Shown here: positions 23,901-38,900 of the stretch, piece by piece | Position numbering within the stretch: the first letter of the stretch is position 1 | How the letters are laid out: each line of letters starts with the position of its first letter | Assembly (NCBI RefSeq): GCF_901709675.1 | Contig: NC_051099.1 | Span: 6,698,001 to 6,762,000 of the forward strand | Direction: 5' to 3' | DNA: 64,000 nucleotides | From: Syngnathus acus | Lineage: Eukaryota > Chordata > Actinopteri > Syngnathiformes > Syngnathidae | Translations under genes and position numbers: made by a program | The notes under the pieces: model-generated | Seen by the model: only the letters and a program-made list of their open reading frames with translations | Told to the model about the DNA's origin: nothing | The model's database searches: none

Positions 23901-26900
23901 TGTTCTTAATAGCTAGCTTTCCAAAAAATTGCTGCCAGCTCTCCCTGTTCATTACCTGATGAGTTGTGGCACTCTCTGCCCACAGCAAAAGCGGAACAAC
24001 AGCTCACAATTTATTTTGGTCATTTTTAGTCCTCGTATCCACAAATGAAATAGTGAGCATGAATCGGCCACCTCCATACTCAGAAATAAAATCTCTTTGT
24101 CACGTCATTATATAAATATTGATTCCGAATCGCTCCAGACGATGTACGTGGCACAATTTCAGGCTGTTATTGTGTTTTTTTTTTTTGGGGAGTATTGATG
24201 GTTTTTATAATTGCAATGTGACCGTGATAGTATCAAGAGATGGATTAAGGCCACACTGAAGGCCAAAGTATGAAAAGCAGTGGAGATGAGTGTGTGTACT
24301 GGATTATAAGTGGTTTTATTTTCTGACCTTGGAGATGCTGTCTCTCAAGCTGGGTGAGCGTTGTCGGCGGGTGGTGGTGGTCGCCATGGTGGTGGTGGTC
24401 TCCATGATGGTGGTGGACATGTCGGACACAGCCAGCAGCGTTGCTGAGGTGGTGTCGGTGGTCAGCACGGAGAGGGCGTCGCCCACCAGACGGAGGTTGC
24501 CCTCCACCTGCACGCTGGGGTCGTTCTCCGCCGCCAGTTTAAGCACCTGCAGTCCGTTGTAGTAGAGGCCGGAGATCTGACCTTGGAAGGGTCGACCCTT
24601 GTCCTGGCCGCCGATTTTAATGGCGGCTTGGCTGTTAAAGATGGTCAACTGTCTCCCTACAAGCCAGGCAGAGAGAAGGTGACAGAAGAAAAGTGAAGCA
24701 GACATGTGGCTGGCACAGGAATACACCTTGAACTATGTTAGTCATATAAAAAAAAAAAAATCATTTAGATGTTAAACAGGGGGGATAGATACACTTTAAT
24801 CATGCAGGTTGCAATAAGAATAGGCGCTGCTTATATTTAGGTCCCTATTTATGCATTTCGACATAAAATTTGATTTCTCACTGTATGCCATTGGAAAGGG
24901 GACGGTTTTTGCTCTGGATCTTTTTTGTCTTTCTCGCTTTATCAGACATGATTAGAATGGAAGTTACTGGCTTCAGTGCAGTGGGGAAGAAAAAAAATCC
25001 CCCCCAAAATGGAGCCTAAACTCCACTGACTAGTGAATTCCGCAGCCATTAAAACTCAGAGTTCTCCTCCAGTCCAATTGTCTCAACTCCTGCGAGGGAC
25101 AATGTCTTGTAAGAATGTCACTGACAGCAGCTATGCTGGCTGATAAGCTACATCAGCCAGAGCACGGCAGTAATGGGCCCCTTTCAGGAGAATACTTATT
25201 AGCAAAGTTGGTGGCTGCAAACTGTGATCCATTTCAGCAGCCTGTCAGGCCTCTTTTGTCTTTTGGCGTGACATGGTCACTGTACTGCACACAGGAAGCC
25301 AGCAACACAGGGCAGCTGAGAACAAAAGGGGAGGGGGAGCGCTTCACTTAGGGCGATCACATCGAAAGGTTTAGCTTAACGTCGGGTTAAGGGGGGGGTG
25401 TTTAGTTCACATTTTACTGGCACGAGTCAAACTGCAGCACACTTTAAAGATTAAAAAACAAATTCTTACACACATTTACACATCTAGTTAAGACGAAGGA
25501 ATGCTAGAGCCACATTGGAAAGAAAAATGAGAATAAAGTTGTAATATTACAAGAAAATAATTTTATGTTCACTAAAAAGTCATACAGTACTAAGATATTA
25601 TGAGAATAAAGTCAAAGTATTTATTGAAAAATGTATTCTGGTAAAATAATGACATTCTTCCTGTTCCATTGTAACTTTACATGTATAGTGCAACTTTATT
25701 CTCATAATTTGTTTTTATTTAATATACTCTGTTATAAAATAGTGATACTGTCACATTATTAAAAAGATAAAAAACTTACTTTTTTGTTCTGCTACAATTC
25801 CATTGATCCTCAACAAAAACTTTAAAATTCAAAAAGGGTATCTGTAATGTTTATTCTCGTGATTCTACAACTTCCTCCTCATATACTATCATTGTTTTTT
25901 CTTTTCTTTTCAGTGTGGCCTTAATACTCCCTCGCAAGTTAATGGCAGTGGTTAAGGGGGACGATGGAGGGCTGGGTATGGGTTATGTGTTTTTTAGTTC
26001 ATTGGTTTAAAATCAGTTTAAGGGTGCAGCCGGTCCACAAGTTGCAAGGGTGACAAGGAAAGAAACATGTAAACGTCTGGTTGACAACATTCCATCAATG
26101 TTGAGTTTGTCTTCTTCATATTTGGGAGCGCCAATTAAAATGTGGACTGTTACACATTTGGATAACTTGATCCTTGTCACAATTGTCTTGTGGTGCTGCG
26201 CCTCTCTTGAGGGGGAAAAGGTTAATCACTAGTTAGTTCAAGGATTAATTAACCAATCCATTCTGGTTTTTTTACCTTTATCGAGTAGCCACTCGTCAAC
26301 TACCCGACCGAGTCTGTATGGGATTCTTTGCCTAGCAATAGCCAGTCGTTCATTATCATAGTGTCCTTCAGAGAATTTGGAGAGACAGGTTAAAGGTTAA
26401 CGTCTGCAAGCTGAAAGATCACATGGTTAGAAACAGAGTTATGATGGCTAACAACCTTTAACAAGCTGGTTAAGCATCTGTCAGTTATCTTTACTTGGAG
26501 GTATTGGAATTTTGAAGAGCAACAGTTAGAGAAGTCACGTTTAGGCTGTTTAGAGCTACACTAGTTAGTATCGTTGAGCTATTTTAAGCACAGAAAAAAA
26601 GGTTTATATACTTTGAATCAAAACATGGTTAATTCAGTTAGCAGCATGAAAAGTCAGACATTTAGAAAGAAAAGTCACATTTCGACAGTCAGACGTCATA
26701 TAATCAAAAACATCATTGGTGAGACTTGATTGTGGTGAATTTAGTAGGAAATTCAGCGAGATGCATTTTGCAATCAAATTGGAATAGTTTTCAGTCATTT
26801 GGTGTCAAAATTGGAATATTTTCATCATCAGAGATATAATTGAGTTATTGTATGAAATCCTACTAAATTCTTAGGAAAAGAAATCATGTAAATAGAGAAA

Positions 26901-29900
26901 GGCTATATCGCGACTATCATCATGAAAAGTCAAACAGTTGATTCATTACTGTCCAATAAAAAAAAAGAAACAACAACCATAAATACATGTTGTCTGAGTT
27001 ATGAAACAAAGACAAATTACTTTGTTTTTTTAATAAGAAATGCTTCTTATTTTTCTTATTCTTTTTTTGTTGGACAGCAACAACATTCCACATACATGTG
27101 ATTTATTCTGGGCATATCACCAAAATTGTGAGGCTCTTTTTTTTTTAATAAATATTAATTATATAAAGATGCCAAGAATTATAAACCCACGCATGAATGA
27201 ATACATGCATGAATAAACATACGATCAATAATACATATACAGGCCAAAGTCAGCCAATGTCGTCAATAGTGGGCTGCTAATGAATCCATAAACAAGATTA
27301 TGGTGTAACATGAAAGAGGAGTTGAAAACAACTGCGTTCAAGCTTTAGCCACCTCAAATTGTTTCGACTGAAAAAACAACAACATCCTAATTTCAATCAT
27401 ATCATGAAATCATTGAAAGTGGTGATCAACAGATGCACGAGTGATGTTTGCTTTTTAGTGTGTGCTTTCACCAGCAGCTGGAGGCACAGAGGGAACTTGT
27501 TCCTCCTGCCGCACCTGCTCCCAAGAAGGTCCGTTGGGTTCCGAGCAGGTTAAAGAGCATCCAGCCGTGATTACATCAAAGCAGTTTCCCTTTTCAATCT
27601 GCATGCAAATCAGGCGTGCAAGTACACAGGCGGACGAGTCTTAATCCCTTTTGGGTTTAAAAAGGAGTTTTCGATGAATATATTAACTGCAGGTTTGTTT
27701 CTTGCCAATGCGTGCATGTAGCTGCAGAGATGAGTCAATAACAACGTCGCGCCACACCTAACAATATATCCACGGAATTCTTTTGTAACGACGAGAAGAT
27801 GTTTGCGGGACCTCATTAGATGGTTACGTCGCTAAGTGCGCAACCACGAGCTGTTTTTAGAAACATCTTTGAATGTATTGAGCATGTTTGCTTATCTGTT
27901 TGAGGTGGGAAAACGATTGCGGGGAATGACAGCTGCTGATGAAAGGCCTTTAAACGGCAAGATATACTTAGCGAGACAGCTTTAAGCGAAGTGTATCGGT
28001 GTCAGATCCTGAGATTGTTTATGCAGCTATGGATATGTGGGTGGCTGTCAACTTAGGAGCTGAATTCCAACCTTCAATCATTCTGCCGATTGATCTTGAG
28101 CCAAGCATGCAATTGGACTGGCCTTCTTTTAGTTATTAGTCTTACCTGGAGGGTAGCGCTCAATGACCGGATAGTTGTCCACCTGGAGCGTGGCATTGCC
28201 ACCGCTGCGTGTGAAGCGCACAACGTGGTACTTGCCGTCATTTACCATGACAGCAGGCTCGTCGATGCCGATGTCATCGGTCCCCACGTTGAAGATGACG
28301 CTGATTTTGCCTTGATCCTGCCGAGGAGAAAGTATCAATAAACAACACTGCAGTCGAGGATGTTAAAAACACTTTACAATAAAATAGCTATTATTAGCGC
28401 AGCATCATTTCTTATATTTCTTACGTCAAAATGATCGTACACATGATGTATTCAAATGAGCTGAGCCAGTGGTCTAAAGTCAATTTCCCTTCACAATTGC
28501 TTTGAGGAGCCGAAGAGCAAAAACCACAATTGCATCCGATTGTTGCTTTGAGCGATGATGCATTACACAAAATGTAATTGAAATCGCTCTAGTGGTTTTG
28601 GCATGAGAAAAAAAAAAGTGATATTGCATATGCCTATTTCCTCAAAAACATGTGACGTGGGGAAATGCTCTCCTCTGCTTATCATTTGCGACACGGCCAA
28701 TATGTTGAGCTCTTCCTTCAAGGTTCAGCTTGGTTTCCCCGTCAGCTCAGCTTGCCTGATGTGGATCACTCTTGAGTTCTGTCACAATCCCGCTCTTCCT
28801 CCTTTGCTTGACCAACTACCTCTCCCTTGTTTTCCCGCCTCTGTCTGCTACCGACAACCTTCGGCAAAGGTCAAAGCTGCTTCCCAAGATAGCCTTTGGG
28901 GGGCACTGGAAGCAAACAGTCTGTGCCTTTGTCTTGCGCACCCCCTCGACCGCTATGCAAGGTCAAACTAGTGATGACAGTGCGATAAACTGCACACTAA
29001 AAGGCAAATGAGGAAAAATACATCCTCATTAGTCATACAATAGCTAAAAATAAACCCCAGCTTTCACCAATATGGTCATTCTTAGTTCAGATTGGTATTC
29101 AATATTAAAAAAAAGTAGATTATTGCAGCAGTAGCTGGAGAAAATATAAGTCTGGCACATACCACTTTACCACTGGGATGTTTACATCAACGTCTCTCAT
29201 TAAAGCATGCGGGCGTACCTAATAAAGTGTCCAACGGATATATTTTGTTGCACATGAAACAACCGAGTGGTATGCTAACGATTCATTAGAGAGGATGGTT
29301 GACAGGCGCTGACGTGACTCTAATAAGAATGTCAGCTGTGCACAGTTCTATGCCGTGCACACCATTAATAATCATTATAATAAGGACGTTTCAGCCCGCA
29401 TATGTCTTTTGTCTCTCTAGCGGGTGGAATAAGATATGCAGAGGCTGCGGGGCTTTTTTTTTTCCTTTTCCCAACTCCAGCTGCACTACGGCACCTTTGA
29501 CAAGACAGAGGGAGTGCAGGAAAATTGGGTGGGTGTAATGTTTTGTTCAAATGAAAACGCACTCTGAGACTACAATATTTACTGGCAAGGTGTACATATG
29601 TTTAACGTTGCGTCCTGCTTTATATTTGGCAGTTCGCAGCTTTGCTGTCGCATCCATGTCGTTCCTCCCGAGCTTATTTCGTGATTTGTGCAATATTAGA
29701 TCATTCCGGGAAAATTGAATGACTTGAGAATATGGAGAGAAAAATATGTATGCCTTTTTTTTTTTTGCCTCCAAGGTGCTTGTGCTTCTGCTAGGGCGGT
29801 GGTGTGATGTAAAAGCTTTGCTCGCCTTCTAATCAGATGTCAAATCCTGCCAGAATCCTTTTCGGATTGGAAAAGATTATTTACGCTGATGTGGTTGCGG

Positions 29901-32900
29901 TGACAAAGCAGAGTGTTATGGATATTTTAAGCTTGAACCGTCAACTCCATAAGAAGGAGTCTTAACAATGCAAGGCAGGGAGAGCTATGCAGCATAAGAG
30001 GCTGCTATTTTAAAATCCAACTATGTGACATTAATATTGTCTGGGTACATCTAGAAGAACATTAAATCAAGTCATACGTGTTTAAACCCTTTTGTGCAAA
30101 ATCATGATGTTATTCCTCAGTGTTTTTTTTTTTTTGCTTCTTCTTTGACATTTTGAAGCAAACCCCAAAAACAAAGCACTGCCATGTACAATATCTTGCA
30201 AGAAGTCAGTTTGGAGAGCATGAAAGAATTGTCTCAGTGCTTGTTCTGTTTTGCTTTGGCTTTAATCATAACTGTTGAGAATTTTTTTCCATTTCTATGG
30301 AACAGCTAACAATGTGGAAATGTTTCTTAAAACATAGCCAGTGCAGTTAGTTATTATAATAGCAAGGGAGATGTTAAAGGTCCAATTTAAACTCTCACTT
30401 AGGCTAGCAAGTATGGTTTAACAAAGCACTGCATATTTGCAATTAAGTATGAACTGGTCCAATGTGCATCGAATCGAGTCCGTAATTTTGTGTTCGAGTC
30501 AATTTAAAACCTGCATTTTGCCATGGTTGAGGAAGAACAACCTACTACATTATTATATTATATTCAGAAAATATAAAGAGTAATACTGGGAAAAAAAATG
30601 CATTGTTCCGCATTTGTTAGTAAGTTCGCAAATCCATGAAATGATTATAAAGTTGCCATCACAACCGACGATTGTTACACAATTCTAACATCTCACCCTG
30701 TCTGACTGTGTGGAAGTAAAACCGAGAATTCTTCACTTAATGACTCGGAATAGTTGACAGCTGATCTTACGTTAGCTGAAACAGCATTGATTTTCCTTGT
30801 GTTAGCCTTAAGGCTAAATAGTGGCAGTGGGCTGCTATTAGTGCCGCGAAATGGGGTTATTCCCGACACGGATCTCTTCTATAAAATAAGTGTGGTTTAA
30901 AAAAAAAATCTATGTAACATGGATGTGGTTATCTGGCTGATTTGTGAAAGCAAGAATTTATTTTCAAATTCTGTTCCTTGAGTCTGCTTCAAAACTGCCA
31001 CAGGTAATTGCTGAAACGAGGCTTTGTCCCGAGCTTCTACTTGTATTGTTGAAGGTAAACACTGTACGGTAATTCATCTTTTTTTTTTTTTTTTTTTTTT
31101 TTAAGATGGCGCACAATTATTATTTCTTTAATTTAAATCTTCAATAAGCCCTGTAAAATGATCAATTTTTCCCATGTGTACAAAAGTATGTACACAGGGC
31201 CACTCCACAACGTTAAAAAGCCAGAAGAATAAAAATTCATGTCCTGTTGCTCATGCTCAAATCTAGCTAGGTTGGATGGAGTAGCTTGCCAAAGGCATTT
31301 TGTCTTCTTTTTTTTCGCTTGACTCAGTGAGATTACAAAACAAGTCCCAAAGGACCTTTCAAGTGCTGGCAAAGCAAAACTACCACACTCTCGTCCAAGC
31401 GACCCCAAAGAGCGGCTTTCTGCTATGACATTTATTTGCTCCCCTTTCTCTTGAAGAATCTACTTGAATCGGCCCATAGGAGGTGTGACACGAGAAGCCG
31501 CATGATGTCTGCGGCCTCGCCTCTCGTGGCTAAGCACTCTGCTTGCATCAACTTGCCTGCAGCAAGCATATTGAGTTGCTGTTTCGATGACCACACTTCA
31601 GACTACAGCACCTTTGAAATACTGCAAAGGCTTATAAGGCGTGGCCTTCTTTCTTGGTTCATATTCCAAGTCACCAAATACAAATCTGCATCAGTGGTGG
31701 GTACCACTCAGAGCGCTTTTATCTCTTGTAATCCCAATGGAACAGTGAAATACATCTTCATATCCAACACGCGCTAATACGGGGGACCCGCTAAATAAAT
31801 CAGCTTCTTTTAATCCCAACTGTGACCAAGCAAAACACATTTCTTTCCCAGGGATGAAAGAAATTGGATACTCCAAATTTTCTCCCGAATTGAGTCGCTT
31901 TGCCTAAAATGACTGGAGCTCTGACTGCTATCAGTTGTATCTGAGAGCTTCGCTCGACAAACCTCACACTCGGTGAACTGTCTGAGCATTTAATAATATG
32001 TCAATGTGTCAAAGTGGTTGAGTGCAGCAAGTTGGCAGACACGAGAGAAAAAATAAAAAGACACAAGTTCTGAGTGTCTAGGAAGAGAGATTTGATCTCG
32101 GGGCGGGGCAAAAAGAAAATAATGTCATGTTTGCAAAAGGAGAACCGCAGTTACATATTAACGTCAAATCCAATACTGTTTCAGGGCATTAGAAAATAGT
32201 TTTTCTAATAGATTGCGGACCACAAACTGATAGTATAAAACGGCAACCGTGAAAGTGCGAACTGGATAGGCAATAACAGCATCCAATATTAAAATATGCA
32301 CTGGACTGGAAGCCACATTAAGCAGCTGTGATTTTAATTATTACACCACTCGCAGACGTTTGACAGCTCTTTCCTCTGGTTTTCATCACGCCGCATCTGT
32401 CCTGGGGCTACGTACTAAAAAGGCTGATCTCCCTCCAGAACAGACACATTTGATGACAGCTGCTGAGGTGTTACTTGTTTCGCTGACAAATGATAGAGTT
32501 TATTATCAGACAAACCTTGTTTATTTGAGAGTGGTAATATTCATATTGGAGTATTGACTCAATATTTGTATGACTTCCTTTGTAAGCCCACCGATGAAGC
32601 GGTTCCGTTTACCAAGGCCGTTCATACCTTGAATTGTTATTTTTCCATTTCTCTATTGAAGGCTTCCTTTGCTATGATTTCTAAAAGCCCTCTGGGAAAT
32701 TGCTGGCCGCCTCGCAGATAACCGACACGTGGTGCAAATTGGCACGTTTCTTGACCCGATGAAAAATAAATAAACTTACAAATGGTTGAGCGATTGATGT
32801 CGGACTAATGTGGGGGAGGGAGCCTCTCGTGCGCTGGTAGGAGGGCGAGAAGAAGGGTATCTCTCTTCGCTGTCTCCAAACACGGAGACATTTTCTTCAC

Positions 32901-35900
32901 GGCGCTCGCCAAACAAAGTTAGCGTCTCTTTTTCTGAGGCCAGACTGAGTCATGTTGTACAAATTTGCTCTATTTGTTTCTACACAAACTGATTTTCTAA
33001 TGATGGCAGCCTTCCGTTTTCCACTGAGATTGCGCTCCTCAGCACTGTCATCACTTGCCTTATGCTCGCTATTAGCCGTGACGGATTGGATAATTTGATG
33101 GCAAAATACAAAACAATAATAGGAACAGAAAAGTAAAAGCGGGTTACCTGTGGGGGTGGCACAGCTTGGATTTGGCGGAGATTGTGGAAAAATGTCATAC
33201 TACATCATGTCATACTAATGTCATACTACACTGAAGGCAAAAACTAGCACAGGTAAACATTAATATTCAAATTTATTTTCACTTTTAGCTGGTACAAATA
33301 TTATATCAGTATCTTATTTGCTTATTAACAGGCATGAACTAAAAATAAAAAAATGATACACTATCTGGCATTATTATTTTCATCTTGACATTTGACATTC
33401 AAGGCCAAAGATGAGCAATTCTAATGCTTTACAATTTTATTAAGTATTTAACATTGTCAGCTTTGAATCTATTAATTCAATCACTGATGCCTTGTTTGTA
33501 GAAGGTGATAAATCCATTTTATGGTGGTTTCAGATGAGACATAACACTGAATTATTAAAGAGCCAGGCTTAAGAAGCAAGCTTGGTTTGCTCGCTTCATT
33601 TTGAGCCACTCACAAATGCGTTCAAAGAGAATCTAAGAGATACTTTAAAAATAAAACTGTAAGTCTTACGACAAATCTTTTCATAATATTCACAATGAGT
33701 GTTTTTCCTCACAATTGTAAAATATTATTCGTCGAGAATGCTGATGAATAAAGGCGACCTTGTGGTGAAAGAATCTTTTTGAAGTACTTACTATGTGCAG
33801 CTGGAGATAGTCGCCGAGCCCGTGGGTGCTCTCCACGCGAACCAAGATGGCGTCCTTCTGCAAGCTGCTGAAACCCACGGCCAGCCGGTCGGCCCGGGTG
33901 CTCGGCCGCTCGTTGGGCGCCCAGGTAAACGTGATAAGCGCGCCCCCTTTCCCGAATATGTATGTCGTTCCAGCTGTGGGTGGAAAGAGATGTGTAAACA
34001 AAACCATTATTTTTTTGTCTAACACACTCCCTTCGCTTAGTTTGTTTCTTTCAGTCTGACAAACTTTTTTATTTCTTTTTAGGTGAGCTCCAGCAAGTGC
34101 TTTCACAAATTCACCAGCCACAACATTAGGAGATTATTCACAAGTCATATTAATATTCAGTTTTGCTGTTCTTTCACCTTGGTGTTATTTTTCACCCATT
34201 TACAGGTGATGCACAGTTGGCTTTCTTTTATCTTTACATATGGCAATTATAATTGTTTTTGACACAATTTCGTTGAGCTGAGAATGAGATATGGTGTTGA
34301 ATTTTTTTTTTTTTAAATTATATGGCAACGATAAGGTATTTTCTTGACTTGTAAATTTCCCTGCGTCCTACTGCCTCAAGCTGTCTTGTTTTAATTATCT
34401 TTAGTTCACAGCAGCTATTTTCACATCGCAAAGCAATTCTTATATTTTCTAATTTGTGTCATATATTTGAAGGTTTAATTACTGCTTTGTTGATGTTAAA
34501 TTCACACTTGTGGCTCTTTTACGATTCCTTCGCTTTTATAAATGCTCAGACAGTACGGCAGAAATGCTCGTGATTATGTTGTAGTGCTTAAACAAGCGTT
34601 TGAGTCTGTCAGATGGATATTTTTCAGAAAGTGAATCAATAAAGCGAGGCGGGAAGTAACACGAGAACTAATTGAAGCTTCAATTCAAAGCATGAAGATT
34701 TAAGTAGCCTTCAGCACGGTGTAATGGCCAGTTGCCACAAAGGTTCCTTATTGATAGCGGCTAACTGCTGCCTGATACTCAAAGACCTCCAAAGGCTTGA
34801 AAATTACTTTGTACTGACTTTGAATTTAATTAGAGGGCAGGTTCTCACACTGTGTGGTTTTCTTTTTTTTCCCCTTACATGCTAATCTTAATTAATATCG
34901 CGGATTTGCAGTCAAATGTGAGTCTGCGACATGATGGAGTCGCAGTAAGTGAGCTTTATTGCTTTCTTTCTTGGACTGAATGTAATCTGCATCTGGCCTC
35001 ACTATGCCCTCCTTGCGATTCAGTGAAATCACTATTCACTTTTTTTTTTCTCCACTTCAGACTGCTTTGAATTATTCACACAATCTTACATTCCTGCTGG
35101 GGCATGTACGTAATTACTATAGTGTGGATGAAATGCTTGAGTTTCACGTCCTGTTCAATTTGTAGCAGCAATATAGTCATCTCAATGTAATATTTTACTG
35201 ACAAGACATGGATTAATTAAATGAATAAAATGCACATATTGTTGATTAATTTCTTCATTTTTAATTTATTATTTTTTTTTTTTACCTTTTACACATTTTT
35301 GTTTTACTAATTAAATTAATTTACTATAATCATTATTAATTTCTTTCTTCACTTTTACGGTGAGTGTGAACACAGACATAAATATAAAAATGTTTTCTAG
35401 AGGTTTTAGGCACAGAAAATGGAAATCACACCACTCTTAAATTGACATTGGAATTTTTTTTTTTTAAAACATTGATAGTCATCTCAATGTAATATTTTAC
35501 TGACAAGACATGGATTAATTAAATGAATAAAATGCACATATTGTTTATTAATTTCTTCATTTTTAATTTATTATTATTATTTTTTTACCTTTTACACATT
35601 TTTGTTTTACTAATTAAATTAATTTACTATTGTCATTATTAATTTCTTTACTCACTTTTACGGTGAGTGTGAACACAGACATAAATATAAAAATGTTTTC
35701 TAGAGGTGACAGGCACAGAAAATCACAACACCACTCTTCAATTAACATTGTTTTTTGTTTTTTTAAGGCAAAAGTCATCCATAATGGTTGTTCTGTTTAC
35801 TCCTCTGAAATTAGCAACCCCAATGACCCAAACCCCAAATCCTCTCGGTCATGTTAAAGTGACCGTCAGTCATGCTTTCTCCATTTTTCCAAGCCTTTAC

Positions 35901-38900
35901 TTCAAAGCATGTGTGTTTGACTTGATGCGCCAAAGACACACATTTCCACTTTTGCTTATTGAAGTACTAAATCCAGTGAGACGGCGAGTCGCTTGCATCG
36001 AATGCTTAGCGGCACATATCAATCTTACGTTTCAAAAACACATCCCGGCAAACTTATTGCTTAGAGTCACAACAGCTCCACGGGTAAATGACTACCAATT
36101 CCCGAGATACATTGGAACAAATACAAATGTATGCACAGGCTAAGTGTTATTGAGAAAGGATGGATGGCTATAACAATTGCAGAGGAGAATTTTATAGACT
36201 TGAAATTGATGGCACAATGCTATTGTACATCCAAAATTCTTGGTTACATTCATCTTAAATGTGATAAATCAAGTAGGAGACAGTAAATTCCAAATTCACA
36301 TGCAAATTTCATGCATGATAAATGCAAATTTCATGTATGATCAAATTGACATGTCCCATTATAACTCAACAAACAAACAGCATTGAAAAAAAAACAGCAC
36401 TCGCCTTCAGGCTTGGGGGAGGTAAATACCGTATATAATGGAACAAATGTGCACACTAAAGCGGGCTCCTACACATGTAAAGCATCACCAATCTAATCCC
36501 AAGTGTGAGCTCATGCTTGGTAGCATGCGTCACACGCACGTCGTAAGACTCATCAAGTGATGGACTCATCTGGATTTTACAGGAGCCGTCATGCTCTAAA
36601 TAATTTGCTCCAACCACCCTCAGTTGCTACGTCTGTAACATTATGGATGTGTTTCTGCGCCACGTTGCATTGACTACCCACTCAGAAATGTTCCGTCCTT
36701 TGTGCTCTCGGCCTAGTGAGTGCACAACAGGCGAGCCAATGAGCGATAGGCTACGCGCGCTGGTGGCAATTTGCATCACGCCTCATTGTTTGATGTGAAG
36801 ACAGGAAAATAAAAAATAAACAGAGCTTCCTGACAAAAACAACCAGATGATTCCAGCATCTCAAATGAGCGACTGCTGGCTTGTGCAGATGTTTTATGTA
36901 TGGGATAAAGTTAATAATGAATCATTCAAAATAAAAATGGCATGAAAACAAACCACCAAGACTTTTGGGCATTTTATCCAGTCCTTGAGACTTGATTGGA
37001 TCAGTGATTCCGCACTGCTGTGCTGTGCAATTTCACTTAATTGGTCTAAAAATAATTTTTCTTTCCATTTGCCATCAATGCTCTACTAAAAATGATACCA
37101 CAGTACCAAAGATTTGCAAACGTCACATGATCAAACCCAGGAAATTGTTTAGCAGTAAAATGGTTGCACCCTGGGATGGATGGGAAAGTATTAATCAGAA
37201 TGCCGTTTCTAGGCACATTAAATATATTATCCTCAAGAGAATCTATGACTTGATTAAGATTGGGAAACACCAAATTTCAAATTTACAAATACCAGCTCTA
37301 AAATAACAAGACTCAATTTCGATGGCCACTGTCAGGGAGGTATAAATTGAACACTGTGTATAGTAAATATTTGATGATTGTGCTTGCAGCAGCGTCGAAC
37401 TGCACTGCAACACACTTGAGTTTTTAAAATAGTATTTGTATTAGATGCTCGTGTATATTCACATATATAAGTGCACTAGGGTTTAAAAAGAAATTATTTT
37501 TACAAGTCGATAAACTTCCCCTAATGACCTATCAGTCCCCAGCAGGGTTAGAATGATAAAATAATCTACAGTACACTGTGAAATCATTATGCAGAAAACA
37601 GAGCAACACAGAATTTAATAGGAGGTAAAAAAAAAAAGCTGATCGATTAGAAATATAAACTCACATTAAACTCCAAAAGTGTGAGTTAATTCTTGAGATT
37701 TATGGAGAGATATTAAGTCCGAATTTGTCGTCTGAGTTATGACATTTGAAGCCCACGTCTTTCACGCTCTATTAAATTTGGCTCAGTGAAATGATGAAAA
37801 TGAATAGTTCAGCCTGAAGCCTGACAGAGAGGACATATGCTAGTCACTGGAAACGACGGAGTAAGAAAGTGGCCTTGGCGAAGCACATCGAGTTCTTCAA
37901 TTAAGGGCTCCACGGAAGATCTGATAAGATGATGTGGCTGGTCCACAAACCTTGGCTGCGTAATAGCAAAATGATTGTTTGGGGTCATATCTGTTAGGTG
38001 CAAACACTCAAAGGATGTGCTTTGATAATCATGTTAACATACTCCTAAACTTCACTTTTTAGCCTGTAAAAATGAAATCCCGAGATGCTGCGTTGCAATT
38101 GATAAGGGATTTAATATTTACTTTTATTGGAACACAGGAGTCTCCCCTTATCTCACATAATTTTTTCCCCCCCTCTATTTTATTATTGTTTTTATGAGAT
38201 TTTTATTTTTTACTATAAATGCGGCTGGCGCAGCATAGCCAATTGTCTGCAAAGGAAATAACAATAAAATAAAATGACCTCTAACTAGCAGACAAAAATG
38301 TCAAATTTAATTTGGATAGTACTCTCCGTGCTTTTACACTGTCTGCTTGTTCACCTACTGATGCATCAAGGGCCACGAGGGGGTTTCGTCAAAATGGTTT
38401 GAAAATGTTGCCTTTGGTGAGAAAGGACAACCTAGTATATACTCTTTGTGCCTTCGACAGTACATCTTGTAGGCTTGAAGGGAAAAAAAAATCTTGCACT
38501 GCTCTCCCTTTCAGCCAAAGCAAACATAATCCTAGTCCTCTTTTATTGTAATAGGCCAGCCTCTTAATCGTCCTCATTAATGCAAATGCCAGACCTCAGT
38601 CGACATTTCAGATACAAGACATTTCCCTGGAGTGCATCAGAATATTTTTTTATTTTAACGACACACCTGATATGCCCATGTTTTAAATGCTGGAAGCCAT
38701 GTTTAGTTTATTATCTTGCCGTATTGCATCATAGCAGAACCAATTCAATGTTCTCCACCTATAAACATGCAAATCCTGATTTTTGAATCTTTAATTTCTC
38801 AACAAATCTAGCATAAAATGACAAGATTCAGGCTTCAGAGCGGTTGATATCTACAAATGAGTACTGTTTGGGGAAGGTCTCTACTGAGTCCCCTTTTCTA

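Noticed and set aside
29200-29235. CCTAATAAAGTG motif like a retroposon tail
   Set aside because: Only the short tail motif is present. No body or target duplication could be seen.
37046-37273. 75-codon minus-strand ORF in the LNS6 intron
   Set aside because: Searched by eye for transposase, reverse transcriptase and neurexin motifs. None found.
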